Assembly (NCBI RefSeq): GCF_000738005.1
Contig: NZ_JHAL01000002.1
Span: forward strand, 1,641,858-1,705,857
Source: Bifidobacterium crudilactis
GTDB lineage: Bacteria; Actinomycetota; Actinomycetes; Actinomycetales; Bifidobacteriaceae
Direction: 5' to 3'
Length of the DNA stretch: 64,000 nt
In this document: positions 16,994 to 24,240 of the stretch, piece by piece
Numbering within the stretch: the first letter of the stretch is position 1
Layout of the letters: every line of letters begins with the position of its first letter
The notes under the pieces: model-generated
The model's input: the letters and a program-made list of their open reading frames with translations, nothing else
The model's database searches: none
Told to the model about the DNA's origin: nothing
Position numbers and translations under genes: made by a program

Positions 16994-17689
16994 CTATTTG
17001 ATGGGCATATGGTATTCCAGGGCAACCGCCTCGATGTCTGGCACCCCATACCTTGCGACAAGCGCATGCCACCGAAGCAGATTGCCCTCTCCGAAGCGAG
17101 CCGCACGCCTCGTCTGCCGTTCCACTGAAATACATGCGGGAGGATGAGACTTGCTGTTGAATTTATCCGCATACATGACGATTTCCTGTTCGACGGTAGT
17201 GGGGAGATACTCCGCCGGAGGCAACGGCAGATGCTGCTCGACCACCTCCTGACGAGTGATGCCTACGCCGGTGTGATTTCTGGAGAATGCGGCGACCTCC
17301 TCACCGTATCCCTCATCCAGAAGGATGCGGTAGCCGATAAGACCATGGAGAATGTAGCGCTTCGAATCGAAGCGAGGAATGGAACCGGGAACACTGCCAT
17401 CGCTTGATTCATCGAATACGCGGTAGGTGCCGATGTCATGAAGCAGCGCACCGACCCTGAGCAGCTCCTCATCGACATCCCCCTTCCTGACCAAAGGCGC
17501 GAAAGACACGGAGCTTTCGGACGACACCGGGTCGTCAGGCACTCGGGTGGTGTTGCCCCGCGCAATATCCTGCGCCAGCCGCGCCACTATCTCACAGTGC
17601 CTGTGCACCACATCAAAGGCGGCCTGCGAGGGAGCCAGACGATGATGAAGTTGAGTGATTTCCTCGATACTTGGAAGCGTTGTACTCAT
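16994..17689 (-). CDS. HD-domain phosphohydrolase
   Basis: This 231-residue cytosolic metal-dependent phosphohydrolase of the HD superfamily has H31 in VVHRHCEIVARLA, the HD doublet at 84-85 in ALLHDIGTY, and downstream ligands in YILHGLIGYRIL and FSRNHTGVG. The later MYADKFNSKSHPP provides the final Asp. Family members cleave nucleotides or phosphoesters; the substrate here is unknown. ATG 17689 was chosen; GTG 17695 is also possible. It is divergent from zwf with a 142-base gap. Confidence 0.82.
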   Translation of the reverse strand: MSTTLPSIEEITQLHHRLAPSQAAFDVVHRHCEIVARLAQDIARGNTTRVPDDPVSSESSVSFAPLVRKGDVDEELLRVGALLHDIGTYRVFDESSDGSVPGSIPRFDSKRYILHGLIGYRILLDEGYGEEVAAFSRNHTGVGITRQEVVEQHLPLPPAEYLPTTVEQEIVMYADKFNSKSHPPACISVERQTRRAARFGEGNLLRWHALVARYGVPDIEAVALEYHMPIK

Positions 17690-17774
17690 ATCCACATGAT
17701 AGGGACGACGAGCGGACGATGTGCCGACCGGATGATCTTGCGCACATCCATACTCGCTCTATGCGATTTTTCTG

Positions 17775-17802
17775 TTGGACGAAACGACATAGACAGTAGA
17801 AT
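17775..17802 (+). promoter_or_regulatory. Sigma-70-type promoter of zwf-opcA
   Basis: TTGGAC (17775-17780) and TAGAAT (17797-17802) are separated by 16 bases, 30 bases before the zwf start. Both hexamers are close to consensus. Confidence 0.6.
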
Positions 17803-17831
17803 CGGAGCGTACAACGAGCAAAAGGGGTGAC

Positions 17832-19421
17832 ATGGGGACTTCGGAAAGCGAACAATATTCCGCCCAGCGGAGCACTGCAGCCGACATGCAAGCGGATCCG
17901 GCCTGGTCCAATCCACTGCGCGATCCAAGGGATTTGCGCATGCCGCGCGTCGCAGGTCCCTGTTCTCTGGTGATTTTCGGAGTAACCGGAGATTTGGCGA
18001 AAAAGAAACTATTGCCGGCCGTATACGACCTCGCAAATCGAGGGTTGCTGCCAGCGGGGTTCGGCCTGATAGGCTTCGGCCGCAGAAAATGGGACAACGA
18101 AGAATTCGCCAACTTCGCCAAAGAGAACATGAAGGCCCACTGCCGCACGCCCTTCAATGAAAAGACATGGGAACATCTCCATGACGGTCTGCGTTTCGTC
18201 ACCGGCACCTTCGATGACGCCGAGGCCTTCACCCGCCTTTCCGACACCGTGTCCGAACTGGACAGAGACCGCGGCACCCGCGGAAACCACGCTTTCTACA
18301 TGTCCGTGCCACCAAGGGACTTCCCCCTCGTGTCCAAGCAACTCGCCGACTCCGGCCTGTCGCATTCGACCGAAGGCGCATGGCGCCGCGTCATCATCGA
18401 GAAACCCTTCGGTCATGACCTCGCCAGCGCCAAAGAACTGGACCGCGTGGTTTCCGAAGTCTTCGAACCCGATTCCGTGTTCCGCATCGACCACTACCTC
18501 GGCAAGGAAACCGTACAGAACCTCCTGGCCCTGCGTTTCGCCAACACCATGTTCGAACCGGTATGGAACGCGAACTACGTCAGCCACGTGCAGATCACCA
18601 TGGCCGAGGACATCGGCATCGGCGGCAGAGCCGGATACTACGACGGCATCGGCGCCGCCCGCGACGTCATTCAGAACCACCTGCTGCAGCTCATGGCCCT
18701 CACCGCGATGGAGGAACCCGTATCCTTCTCCGCCGCCGACCTGACCGCAGAAAAGCGCAAGGTGCTTTCTGCGGTGCGGCTGCCCAAGAACCTCGCGGAT
18801 CACACCGCTCGCGGCCAATACTCCGCCGGATGGCAGGGGTCGGACAAGGTCGTGGGATACCTCGATGAAAAAGGCATCAGCCGCGACTCCACAACCGAAA
18901 CCTATGCCGCGATTCGCCTCGACGTCGATACACGCAGATGGGCGGGAGTTCCCTTCTACCTGCGGACGGGCAAACGTCTGGGCAAGCGGGTCACCGAGAT
19001 TGCGGTCGCCTTCAAACCGGCACCGCACCTCCCGTTCGAGACCACGGCGACGCGCGAACTCGGCGCCAACGCAGTGGTTATCCGTGTACAGCCGGACGAA
19101 GGCGTGACCATACGATTCGGTGCCAAAGTACCCGGTACCGCGATGGAGGTCCGTGACGTGAGCATGGACTTCAGCTACGGTCGCTCATTCACCGAAGCCT
19201 CGCCGGAAGCATACGAACGACTCATCCTCGACGTGCTGCTCGGCGACCCTCCCCTCTTCCCGACCACAGAGGAAGTCAACCTGTCATGGAACATCCTTGA
19301 CCCGATCGAAGACTTCTGGAGCACGCTCGGACAGCCGGAACCCTACCGTTCAGGAACCTGGGGCCCGGCCCAGGCCGATGAGATGCTGGCTCGTGATGGA
19401 TACCACTGGAGGATGCCATGA
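17832..19421 (+). CDS. zwf: Glucose-6-phosphate dehydrogenase
   Basis: This enzyme oxidises glucose-6-phosphate to 6-phosphogluconolactone with NADP, the entry of the oxidative pentose phosphate pathway. The 529-residue protein has the nucleotide-binding GVTGDLAKKK at 50-59 and the catalytic RIDHYLGKE near residue 217, which contains the active-site His and substrate-binding Lys. The N-terminal ~40 residues precede the domain, as in actinobacterial forms. AAGGGGTGAC lies just upstream of the ATG. The stop overlaps the opcA start (ATGA), and pgl follows, so enzyme and assembly factor are co-translated. Confidence 0.97.
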   Translation: MGTSESEQYSAQRSTAADMQADPAWSNPLRDPRDLRMPRVAGPCSLVIFGVTGDLAKKKLLPAVYDLANRGLLPAGFGLIGFGRRKWDNEEFANFAKENMKAHCRTPFNEKTWEHLHDGLRFVTGTFDDAEAFTRLSDTVSELDRDRGTRGNHAFYMSVPPRDFPLVSKQLADSGLSHSTEGAWRRVIIEKPFGHDLASAKELDRVVSEVFEPDSVFRIDHYLGKETVQNLLALRFANTMFEPVWNANYVSHVQITMAEDIGIGGRAGYYDGIGAARDVIQNHLLQLMALTAMEEPVSFSAADLTAEKRKVLSAVRLPKNLADHTARGQYSAGWQGSDKVVGYLDEKGISRDSTTETYAAIRLDVDTRRWAGVPFYLRTGKRLGKRVTEIAVAFKPAPHLPFETTATRELGANAVVIRVQPDEGVTIRFGAKVPGTAMEVRDVSMDFSYGRSFTEASPEAYERLILDVLLGDPPLFPTTEEVNLSWNILDPIEDFWSTLGQPEPYRSGTWGPAQADEMLARDGYHWRMP

Positions 19422-20344
19422 TTGTCGAAATGCCCGATACCGCAACATCGGAAATCTCTCGGAAAATCGACGCGCTGCACGAGGAGCGCGGCGAGGCAGC
19501 CCTGGGCCGCGTGCTCACCCTGCTCATCAGCACATCCGAGGATGAGCTCGAGGAGTCGATGGAAACGGCGAATGCCGCAAGCCGCGAGCATCCCTGCCGG
19601 GTCATCGCCATCGTCACCGACGGTTCGGATTCAAGCCAACAGTCAAAGCTCGATGCGCAGGTGCGCTTCGGCGCGGATGCGGGCGCAGGCGAAATCGTCG
19701 TTCTCAAACCCACCGGAGGATTGAAACGACACCTTGACACCCTGGTGATTCCGCTGTTGGTTCCTGACGCACCCGTGGTCGCATGGTGGCCTTCAAAAGC
19801 CCCGGAGGACCCCTCAAAGGACCCGATAGGCCGTATGGCCCGAAGCCGCATCACCGACGCGATACGGTCCTCCAACCCGGATGCATCCTTCACCGCGCTG
19901 AGAGCTCACTGGTCATGCCATGACATCGATATGTCGTGGACGCGCCTGACCGTATGGCGCGCGATGCTCGCCTCGATGCTCGACCAGCCGCCGCATCTGC
20001 CTATCAAATCGGTTCGGGTCAAAGGGCAATCGCACTACATTCCACTGGATCTGCTGGCCGCATGGCTCGCGGTCCGACTGGATGTACCGGTCACCATCGA
20101 GCGTGAAGATGATCTGAACGCCATCACCGGCGTCTTCTTCGAGCGTGAGGACGGTGAGCTCAGCATGGAACGGCCTTATGAAGATCAGGCCACCATCTGT
20201 CAGCCCGGTGAATCACAGCAGGACGTCGCCATGCCGATGAGAACGCTTGAGGAATGCCTGAGCGAGGAAATGCGCAGGCTTGACCCCGACGAGGTCTATG
20301 CCGAGGTCATCACCCGCGGCTGGGGACTTGTGGATCACGAATAA
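19418..20344 (+). CDS. opcA: Glucose-6-phosphate dehydrogenase assembly protein OpcA
   Basis: This 308-residue protein allosterically activates or assembles Zwf in cyanobacteria and actinobacteria. Family features seen are RVLTLLI, a central HLDTLVIPLLVPDAPVVAWWPSKAP region and KGQSHYIPLDLLAAWLAVRLDVPV near the C-terminus. It overlaps the end of zwf by four bases, with CTGGAGG inside zwf as ribosome site. A strong inverted repeat separates it from pgl. A redox-sensing role has been shown in cyanobacteria; this copy's regulation is unknown. Confidence 0.93.
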   Translation: MIVEMPDTATSEISRKIDALHEERGEAALGRVLTLLISTSEDELEESMETANAASREHPCRVIAIVTDGSDSSQQSKLDAQVRFGADAGAGEIVVLKPTGGLKRHLDTLVIPLLVPDAPVVAWWPSKAPEDPSKDPIGRMARSRITDAIRSSNPDASFTALRAHWSCHDIDMSWTRLTVWRAMLASMLDQPPHLPIKSVRVKGQSHYIPLDLLAAWLAVRLDVPVTIEREDDLNAITGVFFEREDGELSMERPYEDQATICQPGESQQDVAMPMRTLEECLSEEMRRLDPDEVYAEVITRGWGLVDHE

Positions 20345-20354
20345 CCGCTCCGGC

Positions 20355-20398
20355 ACGAAGCGCTTCATGATTCGCAACGGGACCATGAAGCGCTTCGT
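20355..20398 (+). repeat. 15-bp inverted repeat between opcA and pgl
   Basis: Positions 20355-20369 (ACGAAGCGCTTCATG) and 20384-20398 are perfect reverse complements. Each arm itself holds the 10-base palindrome GAAGCGCTTC, so alternative foldings are possible. It starts 11 bases after the opcA stop and lies 51 bases before pgl, where it may act as a processing or attenuation hairpin or a tandem binding site. Confidence 0.65.
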
Positions 20399-20448
20399 AT
20401 CATGCAATCACCGCATCAGGAATCAGGAATCAGGAGAAATCTGAACAT

Positions 20449-21243
20449 ATGTCACAACGACTGGCCGTCACCTACCCCAATCCTGAATCGCTGCACACGG
20501 CTGCAGCTTCGCGTCTGCTCATAGAAATCGGAGACAGAATCGCTTCGCAGCATCGTGCCGACATCGTACTGACGGGCGGCACCGATGGCAACGCCGTACT
20601 CAGGCACATCGCCAGCAACCCGCTGAACGAGGCCGTTGATTGGGGTTGCGTGCATCTGTGGTGGGGCGACGAACGCTTCGTTCCTGCGGATCACGACGAC
20701 AGAAACGCCAAACAGGCACGCGAGGCTTGGTTCGGCACCCTTGTCGCTCAAGGGCTGCTTCCAGAATCACACATTCACGAGATGCCCGCGGATCAGCGCA
20801 GCGAACATGAGATCGCCGTAGCCGGGGACTCCGAAAATATCCGTCTGCTGGATGCGGCCGCCGCGACGTATCAGGAGGAAATCATCAGGGAATTAGGTGC
20901 CAGCCCGCACTTCGACGTCGCCATGTTCGGCGTCGGACCTGACGGACATTTTGCTTCCCTGTTCCCGGACCACCCGCAGGTATGCATCGACGACGCCGAT
21001 GTATTGGTGACCGGCGTGTCCGACTCCCCCAAAATGCCGCCGCTGCGAATCAGCCTGACCGTGCCGCTGATTAACAGCAGTCGCAAGGTATGGGTTCTCG
21101 CATCGTCATCGCGAAAGGCCGAAGCCGTACATAACGCGCTGTCATCGGTGAACAACCCGCATGTGCCCAGCTCCTTCGCCAACGGCAGCACAGAGACGCT
21201 GTGGCTTCTGGACGACGAAGCCAACTCGGATACCGGCCTGTGA
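20449..21243 (+). CDS. pgl: 6-phosphogluconolactonase
   Basis: This enzyme hydrolyses 6-phosphogluconolactone to 6-phosphogluconate, the second step after Zwf. The 264-residue protein carries the NagB/DevB-fold marks: DIVLTGGTDGNAVLRHI, WGCVHLWWGDERFVPADHDDRNA and FDVAMFGVGPDGHFASLFPDHP, containing the catalytic acidic and His residues. AGGAGA lies 11 bases upstream of the ATG. It is third in the zwf-opcA-pgl cluster; gnd, the next enzyme, is convergent 470 bases downstream. The spacer is crowded with hairpin repeats. Confidence 0.94.
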   Translation: MSQRLAVTYPNPESLHTAAASRLLIEIGDRIASQHRADIVLTGGTDGNAVLRHIASNPLNEAVDWGCVHLWWGDERFVPADHDDRNAKQAREAWFGTLVAQGLLPESHIHEMPADQRSEHEIAVAGDSENIRLLDAAAATYQEEIIRELGASPHFDVAMFGVGPDGHFASLFPDHPQVCIDDADVLVTGVSDSPKMPPLRISLTVPLINSSRKVWVLASSSRKAEAVHNALSSVNNPHVPSSFANGSTETLWLLDDEANSDTGL

Positions 21244-21252
21244 AATAGATAC

Positions 21253-21307
21253 CTGCATCACAAGGACAGCTCTGGAGTAAGAATTTCTCGAAATGTCCTT
21301 GTAATGG
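21253..21307. repeat. Hairpin repeat, TAACTGCA family, degenerate copy D
   Basis: ACAAGGACA (21260-21268) pairs with TGTCCTTGT (21294-21302), with partial pairing outward (TGCATC and the weakly matching AATGG). It begins 10 bases after the pgl stop. It shares the inner arm AAGGACAGC with copies A-C but has lost the outer TAAC part. Confidence 0.6.
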
Positions 21308-21342
21308 CTCTTCTTATGGTGGCGTGTAAAGACCCAACACGT

Positions 21343-21409
21343 TAACTGCACTAAAAGGATAGCTTTTGACCCGGAAATCTCCCTCAAAGCTATCCTTTTA
21401 GTGCAGTTA
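21343..21409. repeat. Hairpin repeat, TAACTGCA family, copy C
   Basis: Positions 21343-21366 and 21386-21409 are perfect 24-base reverse complements with a 19-base loop. The arm begins TAACTGCACTAAAAGGATAG. It is in the convergent pgl/gnd spacer, 34 bases beyond copy D. Confidence 0.88.
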
Positions 21410-21422
21410 TCTTATTGGGGAC

Positions 21423-21468
21423 TCACCGAGTCTACGCACAGCACAGTGTGCTATACATTTACGGCTCG
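21423..21468. repeat. Modular hairpin repeat (TCAC...CTACG...ACGGCTC), copy at pgl/gnd
   Basis: The unit runs TCACCGAGTCTACG, a short hairpin (21436-21444 with 21448-21456, imperfect), then ACGGCTC. Nearly the same unit occurs at 38874-38920 and in variant form at 38584-38630. It is followed by TTTGCGGCTGCTCACTTCGC, also echoed near 38.81 kb. Confidence 0.65.
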
Positions 21469-21607
21469 ACCTTTGCGGCTGCTCACTTCGCCTACCACGT
21501 TTCACATGACAGTTTCGTTTGTACCTCGCTGATTAATCGCTTTCAGCGATTCTTCGCAGCTGCTTTGCTGAATCTCTTTCTGACCCGGTTCTGGCCCCGC
21601 AACAACA

Positions 21608-21629
21608 GACCCCCGCAAATGCGGGGGTC
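21608..21629. terminator. Stem-loop between pgl and gnd
   Basis: GACCCCCGC (21608-21616), loop AAAT, GCGGGGGTC (21621-21629). It is a strong hairpin without a T run. The core CCCCGCAAATGCGGGG is the reverse complement of the hairpin at 63302-63325. Confidence 0.55.
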
Positions 21630-21700
21630 GCAATCACTGCTCGCGGCTCCGCAGGAAGCCACTCACGCAGAACCTGAGGACAGCGCACCGCGCTGTCATC

Positions 21701-21739
21701 GTCAGAAAGAACTTCAGTTTTCCTGAATCTCTTTCTGAC
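21701..21739 (-). terminator. Hairpin spanning the gnd stop codon
   Basis: GTCAGAAAGAACTTCAG (21701-21717) pairs with 21723-21739, with ten outer base pairs perfect and two inner mismatches. The gnd stop (TGA at 21716-21714) lies in one arm. On the gnd strand a short run of A/T separates the arms but no T-tract follows. Confidence 0.6.
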
Positions 21740-23183
21740 CCGGTTCTGCCCACAGGGTATGGAAGGCACCGGGGGTGTCTACGCGACCATAGGTGTGGGC
21801 ACCGAAGAGGTCGCGCTGGCCCTGAATCAGGGCGGCGGGCAGACGCTTGGAACGCAGACCGTCGTAATACGCGAGCGAGCTGGAGAACATAGGTACGGGA
21901 ATGCCTGCTTCTGCGGCGCTGGCGACCACTCGTCGCCATGATTCCTGCGCATTCGCCACAGCCTTCTTGAAGAAGGGGTCGAAGAGCAGGGAACCGAAAG
22001 TCTCGGAGGAATCATAGGCGTCAGAGATACGGTTCAGGAACTTCGCCCTGATGATGCAGCCGCCACGCCAGATGCGCGCAACCGCGCCAAGATCAATGTT
22101 CCATCCGTATTGCTTGGCACCCTTCTCGATCTCGTTGAAGCCCTGCGCATACGCCACGATCTTTGAAGCGTAGAGCGCCTGACGAACATCCTCGATGAAG
22201 GCCTTTCGAGCGTCCTCATCCTTGAACTTCGCTGCGAATGCACCCTCGGGATCAGGACCTTCCAGACCCTTGGCAGCCGCCTCCTCGCGGAGTGCCGCCT
22301 CTGAGGACAGACCGCGAGCGAACACCGCTTCACCGATACCCGTGACGGGGGTGCCCAATGCCAATGCGGTCTGCACCGTCCAGGTGCCCGTGCCCTTCAT
22401 CCCGGCCTGATCCACGACGATGTCGATGAACGGCTTGCCGGTCTTCTCATCGGTATGCCCAAGGACCTCGGCGGTAATCTCGATGAGATACGAATTCAGG
22501 TCGCCCTTGTTCCACTCGGCGAAGACATCGGCGATTTGCGCAGGCTCCATGGCCAGTCCGCGACGCAAGAGGTCATAGCTTTCGGCGATGACCTGCATAT
22601 CCGCATACTCGATGCCGTTATGCACCATCTTGACGAAATGACCGGCACCATCGGTACCGATATGGGTCACGCACGGTTCGCCTTCGGCGACAGCTGCGAT
22701 ACTCTTCAAAATCGGTCCGAGAGTCTTCCACGACTCATCGGTTCCACCTGGCATCATCGAAGGTCCCTTGAGGGCGCCCTCCTCGCCACCGGAAATGCCG
22801 CACCCGACAAAGTGCAGACCCCGTGCGCGAATATCCTTCTCGCGTCGGATGGTGTCCTCGAAATAGGCATTGCCGCCATCGACGATGATATCGCCGGGTT
22901 CCATGGCATCCGCCAATTCGTTGATCACCGCATCGGTGGGTGCACCGGCCTTGACCATGATGATGGCGGTGCGGGGTTTCGCCAGTGAAGCGACGAAGTC
23001 CTTCACCGTCTCGGCAGGAATGAACTTACCTTCGGAACCATGCTCAGCAATCAGCGCCTCGGTACGTGAGTAGTGGCGATTGTATACGGCAACGGTATTG
23101 CCGTGGTGCGCCAGATTTCTCGAAAGGCTCGCGCCCATGGCCGCAAGACCCACAACTCCGATATTCGCTAGTTCTTCACTCAT
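21714..23183 (-). CDS. gnd: 6-phosphogluconate dehydrogenase, decarboxylating
   Basis: This enzyme converts 6-phosphogluconate to ribulose-5-phosphate and CO2 with NADP. The 489-residue protein has the nucleotide-binding start IGVVGLAAMGASLSRNLA, the IIVDGGNAYFEDT segment, the catalytic VGCGISGGEEGALKGPS and the HNGIEYADMQVIAE helix. ATG 23183 was chosen for AAAGGG seven bases upstream; six residues of the open frame before it lack a ribosome site. It is transcribed toward pgl. Its last codons lie in a hairpin and are duplicated downstream. Confidence 0.96.
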   Translation of the reverse strand: MSEELANIGVVGLAAMGASLSRNLAHHGNTVAVYNRHYSRTEALIAEHGSEGKFIPAETVKDFVASLAKPRTAIIMVKAGAPTDAVINELADAMEPGDIIVDGGNAYFEDTIRREKDIRARGLHFVGCGISGGEEGALKGPSMMPGGTDESWKTLGPILKSIAAVAEGEPCVTHIGTDGAGHFVKMVHNGIEYADMQVIAESYDLLRRGLAMEPAQIADVFAEWNKGDLNSYLIEITAEVLGHTDEKTGKPFIDIVVDQAGMKGTGTWTVQTALALGTPVTGIGEAVFARGLSSEAALREEAAAKGLEGPDPEGAFAAKFKDEDARKAFIEDVRQALYASKIVAYAQGFNEIEKGAKQYGWNIDLGAVARIWRGGCIIRAKFLNRISDAYDSSETFGSLLFDPFFKKAVANAQESWRRVVASAAEAGIPVPMFSSSLAYYDGLRSKRLPAALIQGQRDLFGAHTYGRVDTPGAFHTLWAEPGQKEIQEN

Positions 23184-23304
23184 GCCATACCCTTTCAATC
23201 GACGACATTCGTTGTACTCGCATTTGGGAAGCCCTCAACGGCAGCATCCACGAACGCATACTCAAAAACAGTCTATTGCCCACACGGAACAGGCACCGAT
23301 GCGT

Positions 23305-24174
23305 TCACAATTCGCGCAAGGAATATTCGCCTGTCTGATTGGATGCGACAAGCATCTGATCGTTGTGCAACTCCTGCCAGCCATCCTCGGAATGCTGCTC
23401 GAAGCCGGACGACGCGACAACCACACCGGACGCGCCGTCGGCCTCATCACGAATGTTCCTGTACCTGATCACCCGGTAGTCGGCGACATAGTCGGACTGA
23501 TCATAGCGTTCGTAGATATCTGCGATGCGGGGCGGGGTATCGGTGCGTCCCGAAGCTCTGAGGCAGACCAGTTCGTCCGCACTTTGCACCATGCAGTTGT
23601 ACGAGGATTTCGGATAGAAGATTCGCAGGTCCGCAACCGCCTGGGCGACCGACTGCGCGAGGGTCAATCCCTGCGCGACGTGCTGCAAGACCACCGAGAA
23701 GAATATCGCCGAATCGCTCTTGCCGCCTGTTTCCAGCAGCAGGTCCTCGTCGATGTCGAAATCCCTGTTGTCGACGATGTTGCGGCCCTCATCATCGCTG
23801 ATATCCCCATTGTGGATGAAGCTGAGACCATTGGCGAAGAACGGCTGCTGGTTCTCCAGTATCAGGGGCAGATTCGATGATGCCAGTCGCAGATGATAGA
23901 GGCCTCCACGAGCGCCGCAATCGACCATCGTATCGAAGGTGGGATCGAAATGTGCGGCGACCGTGGAACGGTACACATTCGAAGCGGTCTCCGGCGTGGG
24001 AGCCCCGCCATCGCGTCGATGCGCCCCTTCCGGAGGCTGCGACAACAGGGATGCTCCCCACCCGTCGTTGTGAATTCTGGAAACCGAGCGGAACTGCGCC
24101 ACATCGGTCTCGCCTATGATGTCCTTCAGGCTCAGATTAATGCCGTTGGTGGCATACCCCAATAATCTGCACAT
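23305..24174 (-). CDS. Class II glutamine amidotransferase domain protein (YafJ-like)
   Basis: This is a 289-residue protein of the Ntn-hydrolase type. Met1 is followed by Cys2 (MCRLLGYA), the expected N-terminal nucleophile. RIHNDGWGASLL, the GGLYHLRLASS strand and SFIHNGDISDD are the other family marks (Arg, Asn-Gly and Asp of the glutamine pocket). Without a partner domain the acceptor is unknown; some relatives act on gamma-glutamyl compounds. No ribosome site precedes the ATG at 24174 and a TAGAGT box lies close upstream, so leaderless expression is possible. It is downstream of kup on the same strand with a 66-base gap. Confidence 0.83.
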   Translation of the reverse strand: MCRLLGYATNGINLSLKDIIGETDVAQFRSVSRIHNDGWGASLLSQPPEGAHRRDGGAPTPETASNVYRSTVAAHFDPTFDTMVDCGARGGLYHLRLASSNLPLILENQQPFFANGLSFIHNGDISDDEGRNIVDNRDFDIDEDLLLETGGKSDSAIFFSVVLQHVAQGLTLAQSVAQAVADLRIFYPKSSYNCMVQSADELVCLRASGRTDTPPRIADIYERYDQSDYVADYRVIRYRNIRDEADGASGVVVASSGFEQHSEDGWQELHNDQMLVASNQTGEYSLREL

Positions 24175-24240
24175 ATCAATTCACTCTAACGCATCAATTT
24201 TCGCCGTGTCGTCATATCTCACGTTCTCGGCGAAGAGTTC

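Larger units (their letters stand above)
21568..21748. repeat. 26-base direct repeat duplicating the 3' end of gnd
   Basis: The 26 bases at 21723-21748, which encode the last residues of gnd, recur exactly at 21568-21593, 155 bases downstream of gnd. The interval holds the hairpin at 21608-21629. A similar 3'-end duplication is seen downstream of pmt. Confidence 0.8.
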
